NCBI GenBank assembly: GCA_011317545.1
Contig: WUJK01000003.1
Coordinates: 558,001 to 622,000, forward strand
Direction: 5' to 3'
Length of the DNA stretch: 64,000 bases
Origin: Coniella vitis
Lineage: Eukaryota > Ascomycota > Sordariomycetes > Diaporthales > Schizoparmaceae
A program made the translations under genes and the position numbers. This document shows, one piece after another, positions 53,819-64,000 of this stretch (position 1 is its first letter; each line of letters opens with the position of its first letter). A model generated the notes under the pieces. That model ran no database searches, had not been told where the DNA came from, and saw nothing but the letters and a program-made list of their open reading frames with translations.

Positions 53819-56421
53819 TCATTCTACCATGACACGATCCCCAATGCGAACAGTCGGATTCTGCGCCTCTCTTGTCTGGCTTGCTGATGGCCCCTTGCTT
53901 CCGTGCTGTATATGGCACATATGCGTACCAAAGAACACCTTTCCGTCAAATCGCCTTGTTTTGGACAGCGTCACAAATGGCTCTTGGCCTTTCTCGCATG
54001 TTTCCTGGTTGATGCAGATCATATGGCAGCGGCGACAGGAGCCTAGCATCTTGAAATCTTGCTGCCCAATCCTCATCCTGGACCAATTATCCTCGGCGTA
54101 AGCCATTTCAGCGTCACTTTCTCCGGAAACCTTTGGTATATCGAGCACTATATTTGCTCTAAAGACTGCTGCAGAGACGTTTGAGCCGCCACGGGCCACG
54201 ATTTCCCTGTTGAGCGCCCGTAAGCTAGCCATATTGATAGCGAGGATAGGTGACTCATTTGATAAGAGTATCTTTTGTCGACTCTTGTCTTCACCGTCGG
54301 ACTTGGGTGGGGAGGGAGGGGTGGGAATGGAGTCAGTGACGCTCGTGGCTGTGGATACCGTCACGATAGAATGCTTATTGCCGTTGTAATGTTTCTGGTG
54401 CTTTTGCAAATGCGCCTTCGAGTGTCGGATGCTCTTTCCCCCGTCTATGCCACCGGCTGGAAAGCGTGCGAGCACACATGGCACACCCAGAGCGGTAGTG
54501 AAGAAGTTGTTGACCTCCTCTGTCACGTAAGTTCTTGTCAAAATCTCGTCGCCACAAACGCGACTCGATAATGTTTTGTGTGGATTTGACGGTGACGGAG
54601 TTGGGCTGAAGGCGGCTGGATTGAAGGACAGTGGAACTTGTACCTCTTGGGTAGAGGACGCAGAACTTAGTACTCTTCCGGCATAAGTGATCTTCAAGTA
54701 GCCTCTCGCAAAATCCAGTACAGGCCTGATCAAAGCCATTTGTGGGTACCGTTTCTGGCTCAGCGCTTGCCCTGTACCCTGATGTAAGAGACACCATTCT
54801 CTGTCCCAAGCCAGCCCCTCGGGTCGGACTTCCCAGTCGGTGTCCTTTGGGACAGAGAACCCACCACAACTCTTGATGGGATACACAATGATTTCAGAAA
54901 CATGTAGGTTGGTGCGGCTGCACTTTGTAATCAAGGCAGAATCGCGAGGCAGAATCTCTGGTAAGAAATTTTCCCGGTAAAACTCATCAATGAAAGACAC
55001 AAAGGCATCAACGTCCGAAATAGTGCTCATTGCGCCCAAGCTAGCTCTGACCACACCGGTAGGCTTCCCTGCGATAATGTCGTTGTCAGATCCACAACGA
55101 AAGCCAACGGAAAAGTTGCGCTTGATTTCCCATGGCTCCAGTCCCAGGGCTGCAGAAATTCCTCCTGGATTGCAAACACCTCCTGTGCGGATGTGGATTC
55201 CTTTGAGACCTGCCAACTTTTCAACTTCAGCAAGAGAAACCCATGCGCCGGCGTGATTCTGGATGTTGAAGGCTATGATCGGACCGGACTTGGATTTGTC
55301 AGAGTCGCCACTTGCTTGTGAGTAAATTTTACAGACGGGCATGCCGTTGAAATGTAACAAGCGCCCCAGCCCGCCATACAGACGCTTTGTCAGGAAAGAG
55401 ACATGCGCCTCAACACGACCCATTGAACCAAACAAACCACGGCGAATTCGGATGGCAGTATCGAGGGCTACTATGCTGTGGACAGGCAACGTTCCGTCTT
55501 CGAGACGTTCGTGAAGAGTGTGCTCCTTGGAGGCGTGCCATTGCTCTTTGTGGCATACGACTGTTTCCACAGTGCCGCCACCAAAATATCTTCTCGAGGA
55601 GAATGCAGTCTCTGCCTGTCGTCGCACAATCAAACCGCCCATATCGGGAAAGCCAAAGATCTTGGAGAAGCTAACGACCGTGAAATCTGGCGCTGTTTCG
55701 GGATTGCTGAGATCTAATGGAGATGTAGCCGCTAATGCCGCAGCATCCAAAAGAGTATACAGCGAACCGTGGAAGTACCGTCCTTCAAGCTGTCTTGCAC
55801 GTGGTGACCAGTCAAGCGGAAATCTACCACCATCCATGTTTGACTGTCCAGGGTAGGCGAAAAGTAACGTTGATGAAGCCTGTGATTCTTGTCCAAAAGG
55901 GTCGCCGCCGTATAGCCATTCCTCGACTTCAATATTGTCGAGGCAGATGCTTGTTTGAGCTTCGCCGCGGATGCCAACGAGGCTTGTGTGGGATGATTGG
56001 TGGTATATGTAGTCGAAGCCATCAGGACCCGCCCTCAGCGCTTCAGCCACTAGCTTGATTCCAGCAGTTGCGTTGGCAACAAATATCAAATCGTAGTCTT
56101 CAGGTTCCGCGTTGAAGAATTGCAGTGCTCTGAGCCGGGTATCTTCAATGCGGCTTGTAGATAGTTGAGATGAAGGTGCGGCAGAATGCGGGTTCCCAAG
56201 CAGACTGGCTGTCATTTCGGCAGCGAATCCATCAATGAGGGACTTGGGACAGAGAGTTGTACCTGCATGATCAAGGTAAATTGAATCTACTGTGGTGTAA
56301 GTCAATGCTGCTGTGTAACAAGGGCCATGCTGGATAACTCACCCTTCAGCATGGGATACTCTGCATGTCGGAAATGCTCCACGGCGGCGTTATATTCAGT
56401 CGATTCTTGGAACCGAGCCAT
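53819..56421 (-). CDS. hxB: molybdenum cofactor sulfurase HxB/MOCOS, 849 aa
   Basis: Two exons: 56421-56343 and 56289-53819 (53-nt intron). The N-terminal 430 or so residues are a NifS-like, PLP-dependent cysteine desulfurase: IYLDHAGTTL (30-39), NPHSA, VSFSKIFGFPDMGG with the Schiff-base Lys at about 236, FGGGTVE and RTGGVCNPGG with the persulfide Cys at about 399. The C-terminal half is a MOSC N-terminal beta-barrel (SEIIVYPIKSCGG, VRPEGLAWDREWCLL) and MOSC domain (DNWSRMRIGQQDFKMLGSCRRC). The enzyme replaces a terminal oxo ligand of Moco by sulfur and so activates xanthine dehydrogenase and aldehyde oxidase; in Aspergillus hxB mutants cannot use purines as nitrogen source. All key residues seen are present, and length fits the family. 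It diverges from cdc6. Confidence 0.96.
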
Positions 56422-57549
56422 GGTTATCGAGAACTAATGGTCGAATCAAACCGAGCAGCGGTTGATCTTGACAAAGCTGTCGACCTGACCCAGCTCTCAC
56501 AAATGAAGATTCTTGCTTTCGTATATACTCCGTAGCGTAGTTCGAGCTGTAGGTTGAGTATATCCCAGTACCACACGCGAAGTCAAGCCCCGGAAGGTAA
56601 TCCAGCCAGGCCTTTTGCGAGAAGTGATCCCCTTCGCCTGGTACTATGTATCACGGGAATGAGGTGGCGGTCCCAAGGCGGATCGCCACACAGGTAGACT
56701 AGAACAGTAGGTGTATAGAGTTGCAGGGTGCCAGTCCTTTCCGAGATAACCAATAGTGCCAACTCAGTCTTTTTTGGTAAAAACTGAATTCGACGACACC
56801 AGCCCGGTAGCGTGACTATCGGACACTTCGCTTTTCAAGCGTCGATGGCTGTCAAATATAACGTTATTGAATCAGAGTGTCGAACGGCGAAGCGGGAAAT
56901 CTCTTTAAGGCTTTCATCACATATGTCAGCATGGATCACCAAGATAGATAACAACAACAACAGAAGCCGAGGCAAGACATTGAAGAGGATGTGAATTGAA
57001 CGTTGACAAGCGTTGCGCCCATTTCGCCTTGTTCTATCAAGTGGCTGTTGAACCCGTTTCCCCTGTTCTTCGGAGATCGGCCTCGTCCGCCTGCCAGCAT
57101 CACCGCTGTCCAGCGCTGTTGTATCATAGTCAACCGACGATATCCTAGTTCAGACCCCGGGTGTACATACCTGGGTAGTATCGGGAGGTCTGGGCGGCGA
57201 CTCGCCACGGGCTACAAGCCACAGCGCCACACTTCCAGCCGTCAGCTAGCGACCTACCGCCTAGACCAGCACTACATAGTGACCAACAAGTCAACGAACT
57301 GACGCGTCGCGTCATTGTGAAGCGCGGCTTCCGCATCCGAGAGCGCGTCTTCCTGGACCACTTTAGACCCACAGCTTAATTGGTTCGTACCCAAAAATCG
57401 ACTTCCCGATCTTACTCCACTCTCCCAATGGTTCCTTCCTTTGATACAGTCACCCAACCCGCGCCTCCCGCATCGACAATAAAGTAAAGTGCAGTTCACT
57501 GTTCTGAACCCATCGCGTTGCATCACGAGTACCAATTCGATCTTGCACG
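56422..57549. promoter_or_regulatory. divergent promoter region, hxB / CDC6
   Basis: About 1.1 kb. One TACTATGTA lies at 56642-56650 and an MCB-like pair at 57302-57312 (separate entry). Several ORFs under 100 codons occur, without resemblance to known proteins. Confidence 0.5.
57302..57312. promoter_or_regulatory. MCB-like element upstream of CDC6
   Basis: ACGCGTCGCGT lies about 240 bp before the CDC6 start codon. ACGCGT is the MluI cell-cycle box bound by MBF, which drives G1/S genes; cdc18, the S. pombe orthologue, is a classic target. A single ACGCGT also occurs elsewhere in the window by chance, so the support comes from the position and the adjacent second CGCGT. Confidence 0.4.
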
Positions 57550-59537
57550 ATGGGGGCCAGCGTCCTAGGCAAGAGAACCCGAGGAACGGAGCTTCCAACC
57601 AAGTCCGCCCGCCGTATCACTCGCAGCTTCCTCCGTGGCGAAAACAATGAGAATGAAGCCCCATCGGACGTTCTAGATTTGTTCGAAGTAGAAAATGATG
57701 AGGAGGAGCAGCAGCAGCAGCAGCAAGAAGAAGATGAAGCTACGTTGTTCAGTCCTGCTTTATTGCGCACGCCCTCCACACGCAGGACCAAGAATATCCG
57801 TACAGTGGAGCCTATCCAATATCGTGAGTTCACAGCCGCTGCTGCTCGCCTCCGTCGCCCTTCGGTTAAATTGACAACAGTGTGTTTTTCACAGCCATTA
57901 AAGCGCCCGTGACACCCTCCACACCTCGCCATCGAGATGTCTTTGCCGACGCGCCAGTCACCCCACGGCATAGGGTCATGTCCGTGGGCAAGCTATCGCG
58001 GCGAATGACCCCCAAGACGCCTCTGACCCCGACAGCAGCCCAAACCGTATACCACCAAGCCCGCCAGTTGTTCTCTCGAAGCGCAGACCCAGGCGAGCTG
58101 ATTGGACGGGAAGATGAGCGACAGAAGCTGCACGACTTTCTTGGCCGAAGCCAGACTGTGCGCCCACACGGATGCCTTTATGTCAGCGGACCCCCCGGTA
58201 CAGGAAAGAGTGCCATGGTCAACGAGATCACCAACAAGGCGGTAACCGCAACGCCCTTTGTTCGCAAAGCTTACATCAACTGCATGAGCATCAAGTCTTC
58301 CAAAGACCTGTACATCACCCTTGTTGATCAATTGTGTCACGAGTCTGAGCTGGAGGAGGATGATGCAGTCGTCATGCTGCAAAAGATATTTTTGCCCAAG
58401 AAGAAGAATGAGCAGGCGTTCGTGGTGGTTCTGGATGAGATTGACCACATCTTGTCGCTGGACTTGGAGAGCTTGTACCGTGTCTTTGAATGGTCCATGC
58501 AGAAAACTTCCCATCTCCTCCTGGTTGGTATCGCCAATGCCCTCGACCTGACGGACCGCTTTCTCCCAAGGCTCAAGTCCCGCAACCTGAAACCGGAACT
58601 TTTGCCCTTCCTTCCTTACACGGCTGCTCAGGTCAAGGCCATCATAACGAAGCGCCTCAAAAGTTTGCTACCTGATGACAAAGCTCACTCGGACTACATT
58701 CCATTTTTCCACCCGGCTGCTATCGAACTTTGCTCTCGAAAGGTATCCAGTCAAACCGGCGATCTGAGAAAGGCTTTCGAGATTTGTCGGCGCTCCCTTG
58801 ATCTCGTCGAGAGTGAAACGAAAATGAACCTAGAGAACGATGCAAAGGAGCAAGTTCTGCAAATGACACCATCACGAAAAGTACTGGGCGAAGTGAGCAA
58901 TCAGACATCACCGGGCCGTAAATCCGCTACTGGAACCGGAAAGAGTGTCACCTCTATTTTTGCCCGCTCAATCCAATCTCTGACCATTGAGACTGCACCA
59001 CGAGTCAGCATCTCTCATTTGAACAAAGTAACGTCGGCCGCCTTCAGCAATGGTACGAACCAACGTCTGAAGACTTTGAACCTACAACAAAAAGCTGCAT
59101 TATGTGCATTGCACGCTCTGGAACGACGAAACCGCGAGGCATTGCATAATGCGACACCCGGAACACCATCCTTTAAGGCGGGCATCACAGCACCAACGAT
59201 AAAGATACTTTTCGACACATATTCCATACTCTGCAAGCGCTCGGATGCTATCGTGCTACATCCGCTATCGAGCTCTGAATTTCGGGAGGTCATTGGAAGT
59301 CTAGAAACACTTTCCCTTGTAGCCGGTGTGGACGGCAGGAATGGCTCCTTTACGAAGACCTCGTCCCAGCCGGGAACGCCTAGTGGACGCAAGGGGCGAA
59401 AACCAGCGTTTGTGAGCGGCGGCATCGATGACAAGAGAGTGGCAAGCTGCGTAGGAGACAAAGAGATTGAACAGGCAGTAGATGGCCTAGGCGCTGACAT
59501 TCTAAGGGGCATTTTGAGCGGCGAGGCGTTGGACTAA
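57550..59537 (+). CDS. CDC6: DNA replication licensing ATPase Cdc6/Cdc18, 638 aa
   Basis: Two exons: 57550-57823 and 57895-59537. The N-terminal 150 residues are basic and unstructured, with several Thr-Pro/Ser-Pro CDK-type sites (STPRHR, VTPRHR, MTPKTPLTP) and a Gln/Glu-rich run. The AAA+ module has Walker A GPPGTGKS (190-197), Walker B VVVLDEID (268-275), sensor 1 LLVGIANALDLTDRFLPRL and sensor 2 GDLRKAFEICRR, then a C-terminal winged-helix region with SSSEFREVIGSLETLSLV. Cdc6 loads Mcm2-7 onto ORC-bound origins in G1; phosphorylation of the N-terminal CDK sites leads to its destruction or export. The length is typical of filamentous fungi. The spacer between AAA+ and winged helix is enriched in Ser/Thr and has SPGRKSATGTGKS, a chance Walker-like string. 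It converges on the tyrosinase gene. Confidence 0.94.
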
Positions 59538-60176
59538 TATTGTTGCTTTTCTCATCGCATCTGGCTGGATTGTAAATACTTTGCTTGAGATACCAAAGCA
59601 TGAGGGTTTATGATTGCATAATTGCATGAGCAGGAAGCATTACAATGAGGGTCTGTTCTTTTCATTTTTCAGTTAGCGCGGAGTCTGGATTTGCTTTTGA
59701 TCAAGCCGTTCTCACCGGAGGAGTTTAGGATGCCCGGCACTCATGAAAACAAGTGTCGCAGATAAGCACGATATATTAGGCAATAATAAATACACTGGGT
59801 TTGTCAGCACGTTGTGATATACATACGGTTCGCCCTCCATTACTATTGTACGCCGCCCAAGGTGAGATGCTCGTGACACTTGCTAGCAGCCAATCGGAAT
59901 TTGTGAGTTGAAATGATATGGATTTTGGACGGACAAGGCGGTCCTCTATACTTTAATTGACATGGAAAGTGACTCAGATTTCTCCCAGCCAAGTACAAGA
60001 CATGAAAAGAATACTTATCATTATAATTGAAGCTGGGAATCCTCGCATCCATAATCACACTTGTCCGCACCAGTCATGATGTCAATATACATGCTCAGGA
60101 GCTGAAATTGTCATCTTTCGTGGTCAAACAATCCGACAGCAGAAGAAACTTCTGTTCTGATCATGACAAGTCCAGA
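59538..60176. other. convergent intergenic region, CDC6 / tyrosinase
   Basis: About 0.64 kb, AT-rich in the middle (59760-59830). It should hold both 3' UTRs. No gene or repeat was seen. Confidence 0.6.
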
Positions 60177-62370
60177 TCATATGACGATAATCTCGTAATC
60201 CGGTTCCTCCCAGCGTGGTAGACGCTCTTCACTCGACGTGGCCTGGACCATTGCACTGATGACTGTAATACTTAAGCCAGGTACAGTGTCAGGCTTAACC
60301 ACGGTACCGTCAGCTTGGGTGACGCTGACTGCAAGATTATTCGCAAGGAAATTGCTCCCATGGACTGGCTCTAGAGACTGAAGGTTGCCTCTGGACAATT
60401 CGACAATGAGAGCATTGGTCAATGGTATAGTACTAGAGATATAATGCGAGCCAGGGGCCACTTGCATCAGCCTTGCAACTTCAGGCGGCGTGGCAAAAAC
60501 CCCCATAGTCCCGATAGGGGACAAGTTTTTGCCAAAGGACAACTGTACTGAGAAAGGTCCATCAAGTGCCTGTCTCTTAACACGGATGTTGGCGATCCAT
60601 TCGCGGTACAGTCCTTGTTCAGAGATGATGTCGTCAGCCGCGAATGAAGAACTGATCCGGCGGCTTATATCACCCAGTGCTGAGCTCCAGCTCGAATTGC
60701 TTTTGTTATATTGGGATAGTGAGCGTTTTCTGGAGATTGATATGCTGTTTGAGCTGGATGTTCCATAAAGTTGGTTGATTGCCACTGCTACTCTTGACTG
60801 TCCTTCCATAACTGAAGTCAGATTGGACAATTCGATTCCAGTCATTTCAGGGTACGTGTAACCTAGGCTTGTGGGAGTTCGGAGCATGTCGGAATTCCAA
60901 AATGTTCCATTGGAAGAAGCGTAGAAGGGTGTCAGAGCCGAAGACCCATCAAGCACTTGGCCAACTGAAGTGGTATATGAGCTAAATCTCGCCGCTTCAG
61001 GGACGATCCAAGAAGTTGGGTGCATTACTTGCCACAATGCAAGAAGGCGATCAATCATACAATGATGCAAGAAGAAGATGGGATCAAATGCAGAGAAGGG
61101 TACAATAGTCATGTGGCCGTCCGAGCCGCCTAGCATGGCATGAAGATTGTCATGGACCGACTCGAGCGAATCGTACTGAGACGTGTTGGCCGCCCAGCCC
61201 TCATTGCTGAAAATGGTATAATTGTCGTAATTTGAGAAGAGGTTGTAAAGTCTTTGTTGAATCTCGATCTCGTGATTCAAAAGATTCTGGTTGACTGCAG
61301 TATCGTTTGATGGCGCTTGAGGGTCGTTGCTAACTGGAGCCCTCCTCGTGCTATTCCAGTCTGCCCACTAGAATGCTGTCAGCTTGTGATTGTCACTCAA
61401 TTAAGTTCATACAGCCTTACTGGTGAAATATCAAGGAACACAGTAGCATTCGCTGGCTTGAATCCGTAGTTATAGAGAGGGTTCGCGATCGATTGTACCC
61501 CCATCGGTCCAGATACGTTGATCTGAGGCGATAGACCGACACTTGCGGGTAGGATATTCTGCCCATCGACTGGTGTAGCGGCCCAGTCGAAGTAAGGGGC
61601 TCTGCAGTCGGCAGCAGAGGTTTCAAACTGGCTTCTTTGATTATTGCTGTACAACGAGGCTATATATTGGACTCGAGCACAAAGCTCTTGCTATTCCATT
61701 CCACACCACTCTGATGTCAGCGAAGAGTAAAGCTATGAGATCTGTGTATAAATGCAATAGCTATTGTAGCTGGAGGTTACTCTTCCATACCTCGTATAAG
61801 GCCACATACGCGCGATGCCATGTCGGGAACAGGATATCCTGATGATGACAATAGCCAGAGGCTTCACTGCCAGGGGTAGGCAAGACGCCACCCCACGGTT
61901 GAAATGGTACACCATGGATGCCTGCATCAGTGAAAATGGTCAATGTAGTCTCACATGCCTATACCCTTTTATTTTTTTATTTCTTAATTTTTCATTCCTC
62001 CCCCCCTCCCCAAAAGGAAAGGGCGTCCGCGAGAAAGGATGGAAAAGTCCGACGTACTAGTGATGGCGAACCAGGATGTTGGGTCCGACTGGTCAGTGAA
62101 CTGCAGCATGTCTAAAGCTAGAATATATAATGACCATTGGATTGGGTTCTGCTGTAGATCTCGAACTTCAAGTCGAACTGGGATCGACCCATCTGCTCTA
62201 ACAGGCATGCCCGTAGTGACGGTAGGACCATTTGCCTGGCGCCTGGCCTTCATGGACTTGGTAACGTCGAATCCATAGTCGTAAGAGGTGCACAGAGCCG
62301 TCGTTACCATATAACAGTAAATTGTACCCAAGAAGAAGAGGCAGCGGCTCCACGGAAATATTGGTGGCAT
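60177..62370 (-). CDS. secreted tyrosinase (type-3 copper oxidase), 634 aa
   Basis: Four exons: 62370-62058, 61921-61791, 61690-61421 and 61367-60177; all joins are GT-AG and in frame. A hydrophobic N-terminus (CLFFLGTIYCYMVTTALC) looks like a signal peptide or anchor. CuA ligands are His107 (SIHGVPFQPWGG), His131 and His140 (GYCHHQDILFPTWHRAYVALYE, positions 127-148); Cys129 sits at -2 of His131 and should form the Cys-His thioether typical of this class. CuB ligands are His310 and His314 (SVHDNLHAMLGG) and His339/340 (FDPIFFLHHCMIDRLLALW). Many Asn-glycosylation sites occur between them. A Ser-rich linker near 440-480 contains RKRS (451-454), a possible Kex2 site before a beta-rich C-terminal domain, as in fungal pro-tyrosinases where this domain is removed on activation. 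Substrates would be monophenols and diphenols, for melanin-like pigment or secondary metabolism. Confidence 0.94.
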
Positions 62371-64000
62371 GATGATGGTGATGTCGGTCGATTATGTGCT
62401 ACCGGGTGGATAGGGACTATGGTGTGGTGAATTACAGTTTCATCCATACGCTCAATCGTAACGTAGCCGCCGGTGACGAAGAAAATCAAGCTCAGAAGAG
62501 ATGAAGAAGGCAAAGAGCTGCGTCGAGTGGCCGGTCGCGCGATGAACTGGACTCTGCGTGCTATATCAACAGTCATGAGTTATACTCAACCAGTCAGTGA
62601 GCAAAAGAGCGAGCCCATGGCAGTGAAGAGATTGCGCGATTGGGCGAGGCGCGCTGCTGTGTACATACGGTATTCAAGGCCAGTCAGCCACTCACTCGAC
62701 AAGGAGCTTGGTCTGTAACACAACGAATGTCGAGGATAGAAATCAGTAGAGGGGATTGGGTGTCTGGTCTGGAATGAACATTGAAGACTTCCAACCAGGG
62801 GAGTGAAAAGCCTCAACCGCGAGAAGAGACCAGGAGTCAGTAGGGGGTGGACAGCCTAGCAGGGAGAGTAAGAGGAGGAAGGAGTCAGCGAAAGAGGATT
62901 GCACGTTGGCGGGATAGGATAGCTCGGCGCTGGGAATTGAGACGGCCTCGGTTTTCGGAAGACATGCCAACGAGGCTCTGCTTTGAAAATCCGTATGCTG
63001 AAATTGATGAGCAGGAATCAAGCCCAAGTGGGTTCATAGGAAGGCACGTACGTCTCTGATCCATGTTTACCGGTTGGGCAAGGGCAGCCAGCCGCATGGC
63101 GCCTTCCTAAGTCCATATGGATGAACACGCAGGAGGAATCCGACACCAGCAATCTTGGTCGACAAGCGAAATGAGGAAATGAGGCGGAAAGTCTTGACGC
63201 CTACATAATACACACAAATCCAAAGACTGGCAACTTCTTTTGCGTAGGACTTACCGTACACCAGCCGCCTTTCCACCTCTCACAGGTGTCGTGGTACCCT
63301 CCGCACTGTGATGCGTGCCAAAGCTCATCGGCTGAACAGCGACTTTGACGAAAGTACTATGCACATAGTATAGGGGGAGAAGCAAATCAAACACCCAGGA
63401 CCCCAAGGATTGCCATCCGGCCGACCGAACCGCCAAAAAAGCAAAGAGGACCGTATGGCTCTGTGCGCCCATCGAGACATACTGACTCTCCAGACGCGGA
63501 TCAAAAGCAGCCTTGTCTATCTGTGACTGACCGGCAACTCGTGCCCGAGACGCAGAAACACAAGGGCACTGCGTGTCTAGACTGTGTGCGATCTCAGGAG
63601 TCGACTGTGTCACCTTTTGGTTTGCAAATATATATATATTGTGAGACATTGACGTTGATGGCCTCTTCGTGCGTAGGTGTTTACCCACAAAGAGTTGGCA
63701 CATACTTATGCGCTTCTTGCGCGTACATAGTATAGCAAGCCAACTGTGACGCGTATGACTCGAAAGCTGTCCTACTATTTGCGTAGCAGCACACGGCAAG
63801 TAAGGAACATGAAATGGGCTGGAGGACGAAGGCAGCGATTTGGGCAAAAGTCAGAACATTTTGCGTAAACCATAGAATGCTTTTTATAAAACCCTTTCCG
63901 CCCGTCATAAGATATCAAACCCAAACAAATCCCATCTTCCAATCACGAGGAAACTGCTAACGCCTGTGCCCCTTTCTGCCACTCATCCAATCCTGTTCTC
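62371..64000. other. upstream region of the tyrosinase gene to window edge
   Basis: No second gene was recognised. One TACATAGTA lies at 63724-63732 and an interrupted inverted pair near 63354-63372. A minus-strand ORF at 63251-63847 (198 codons) lacks any family resemblance and is not annotated. The tyrosinase promoter lies here. Confidence 0.5.

Noticed and set aside
63251..63847. 198-codon ORF on the minus strand upstream of the tyrosinase gene
   Set aside because: No motif, no homologous feel and no matching splice context; it runs across two 9-mer regions and an AT microsatellite-like patch. Kept only as a note.

Overview
The window is nuclear DNA from a filamentous ascomycete (Pezizomycotina), most likely a Sordariomycete and perhaps a hypocrealean; the order is a guess. 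The evidence is short GT-AG introns (about 50-270 nt) with CTNAC/CTAAT-like branch points, no operons, gene spacing of 0.3-6 kb, and gene types typical of this group (Mnn9, Alg12, Pex4, HxB, tyrosinase, Tvp23, Cgr1). Eighteen protein-coding genes were modelled by joining exons until frame, splice sites and family motifs all agreed; coding sequence adds up to about 27 kb of 64 kb. No tRNA, rRNA, CRISPR array or intact transposon was seen.

Layout, left to right. 0-4.7 kb holds only one uncertain 309-codon ORF (minus). 4.7-10.5 kb: a glycine-rich RRM protein (+), a glutathione-type gamma-glutamylcyclotransferase (-) and a penta-EF-hand protein (+). 14.6-23.3 kb: a RING-like zinc protein (+), a CitE/CLYBL-like lyase (-), Tvp23 (+) and a single-pass membrane protein of sensor type (-). 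25.5-37.3 kb: four genes in a row on the minus strand, namely a TMCO4/Mil1-type DUF726 protein, a PX-domain protein of the Ypr097w/Lec1 family, a coiled-coil tail-anchored protein and Cgr1. 37.3-43.2 kb is a gene-free stretch rich in microsatellites. 43.2-46.0 kb is a 948-residue intronless Ser/Pro-rich protein. 47.9-62.4 kb: Pex4 (+), Mnn9 (-), Alg12 (+), the molybdenum cofactor sulfurase HxB (-), Cdc6 (+) and a secreted tyrosinase (-).

Functional links. The genes are mostly unrelated housekeeping genes. The clearest link is the head-to-head pair mnn9/alg12, two N-glycosylation enzymes around one 957-bp intergenic region. Tvp23, Mil1 and the PX protein also belong to membrane traffic, but are not adjacent in a way that suggests a cluster.

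Most notable observations: (1) a 5-nt internal microexon in the cyclotransferase gene, needed to restore the conserved FWQAS..DHRGTPE block; (2) a 9-mer, TACATAGTA/TACTATGTA, found by eye at least 19 times (about 0.5 expected), always outside coding sequence and sometimes as perfect palindromic dimers; (3) a GC-AG intron in the lyase gene; (4) the mnn9-alg12 shared promoter, with very small exons in both genes. I do not see a convincing new multi-gene system; the dispersed 9-mer is the best candidate for something undescribed.
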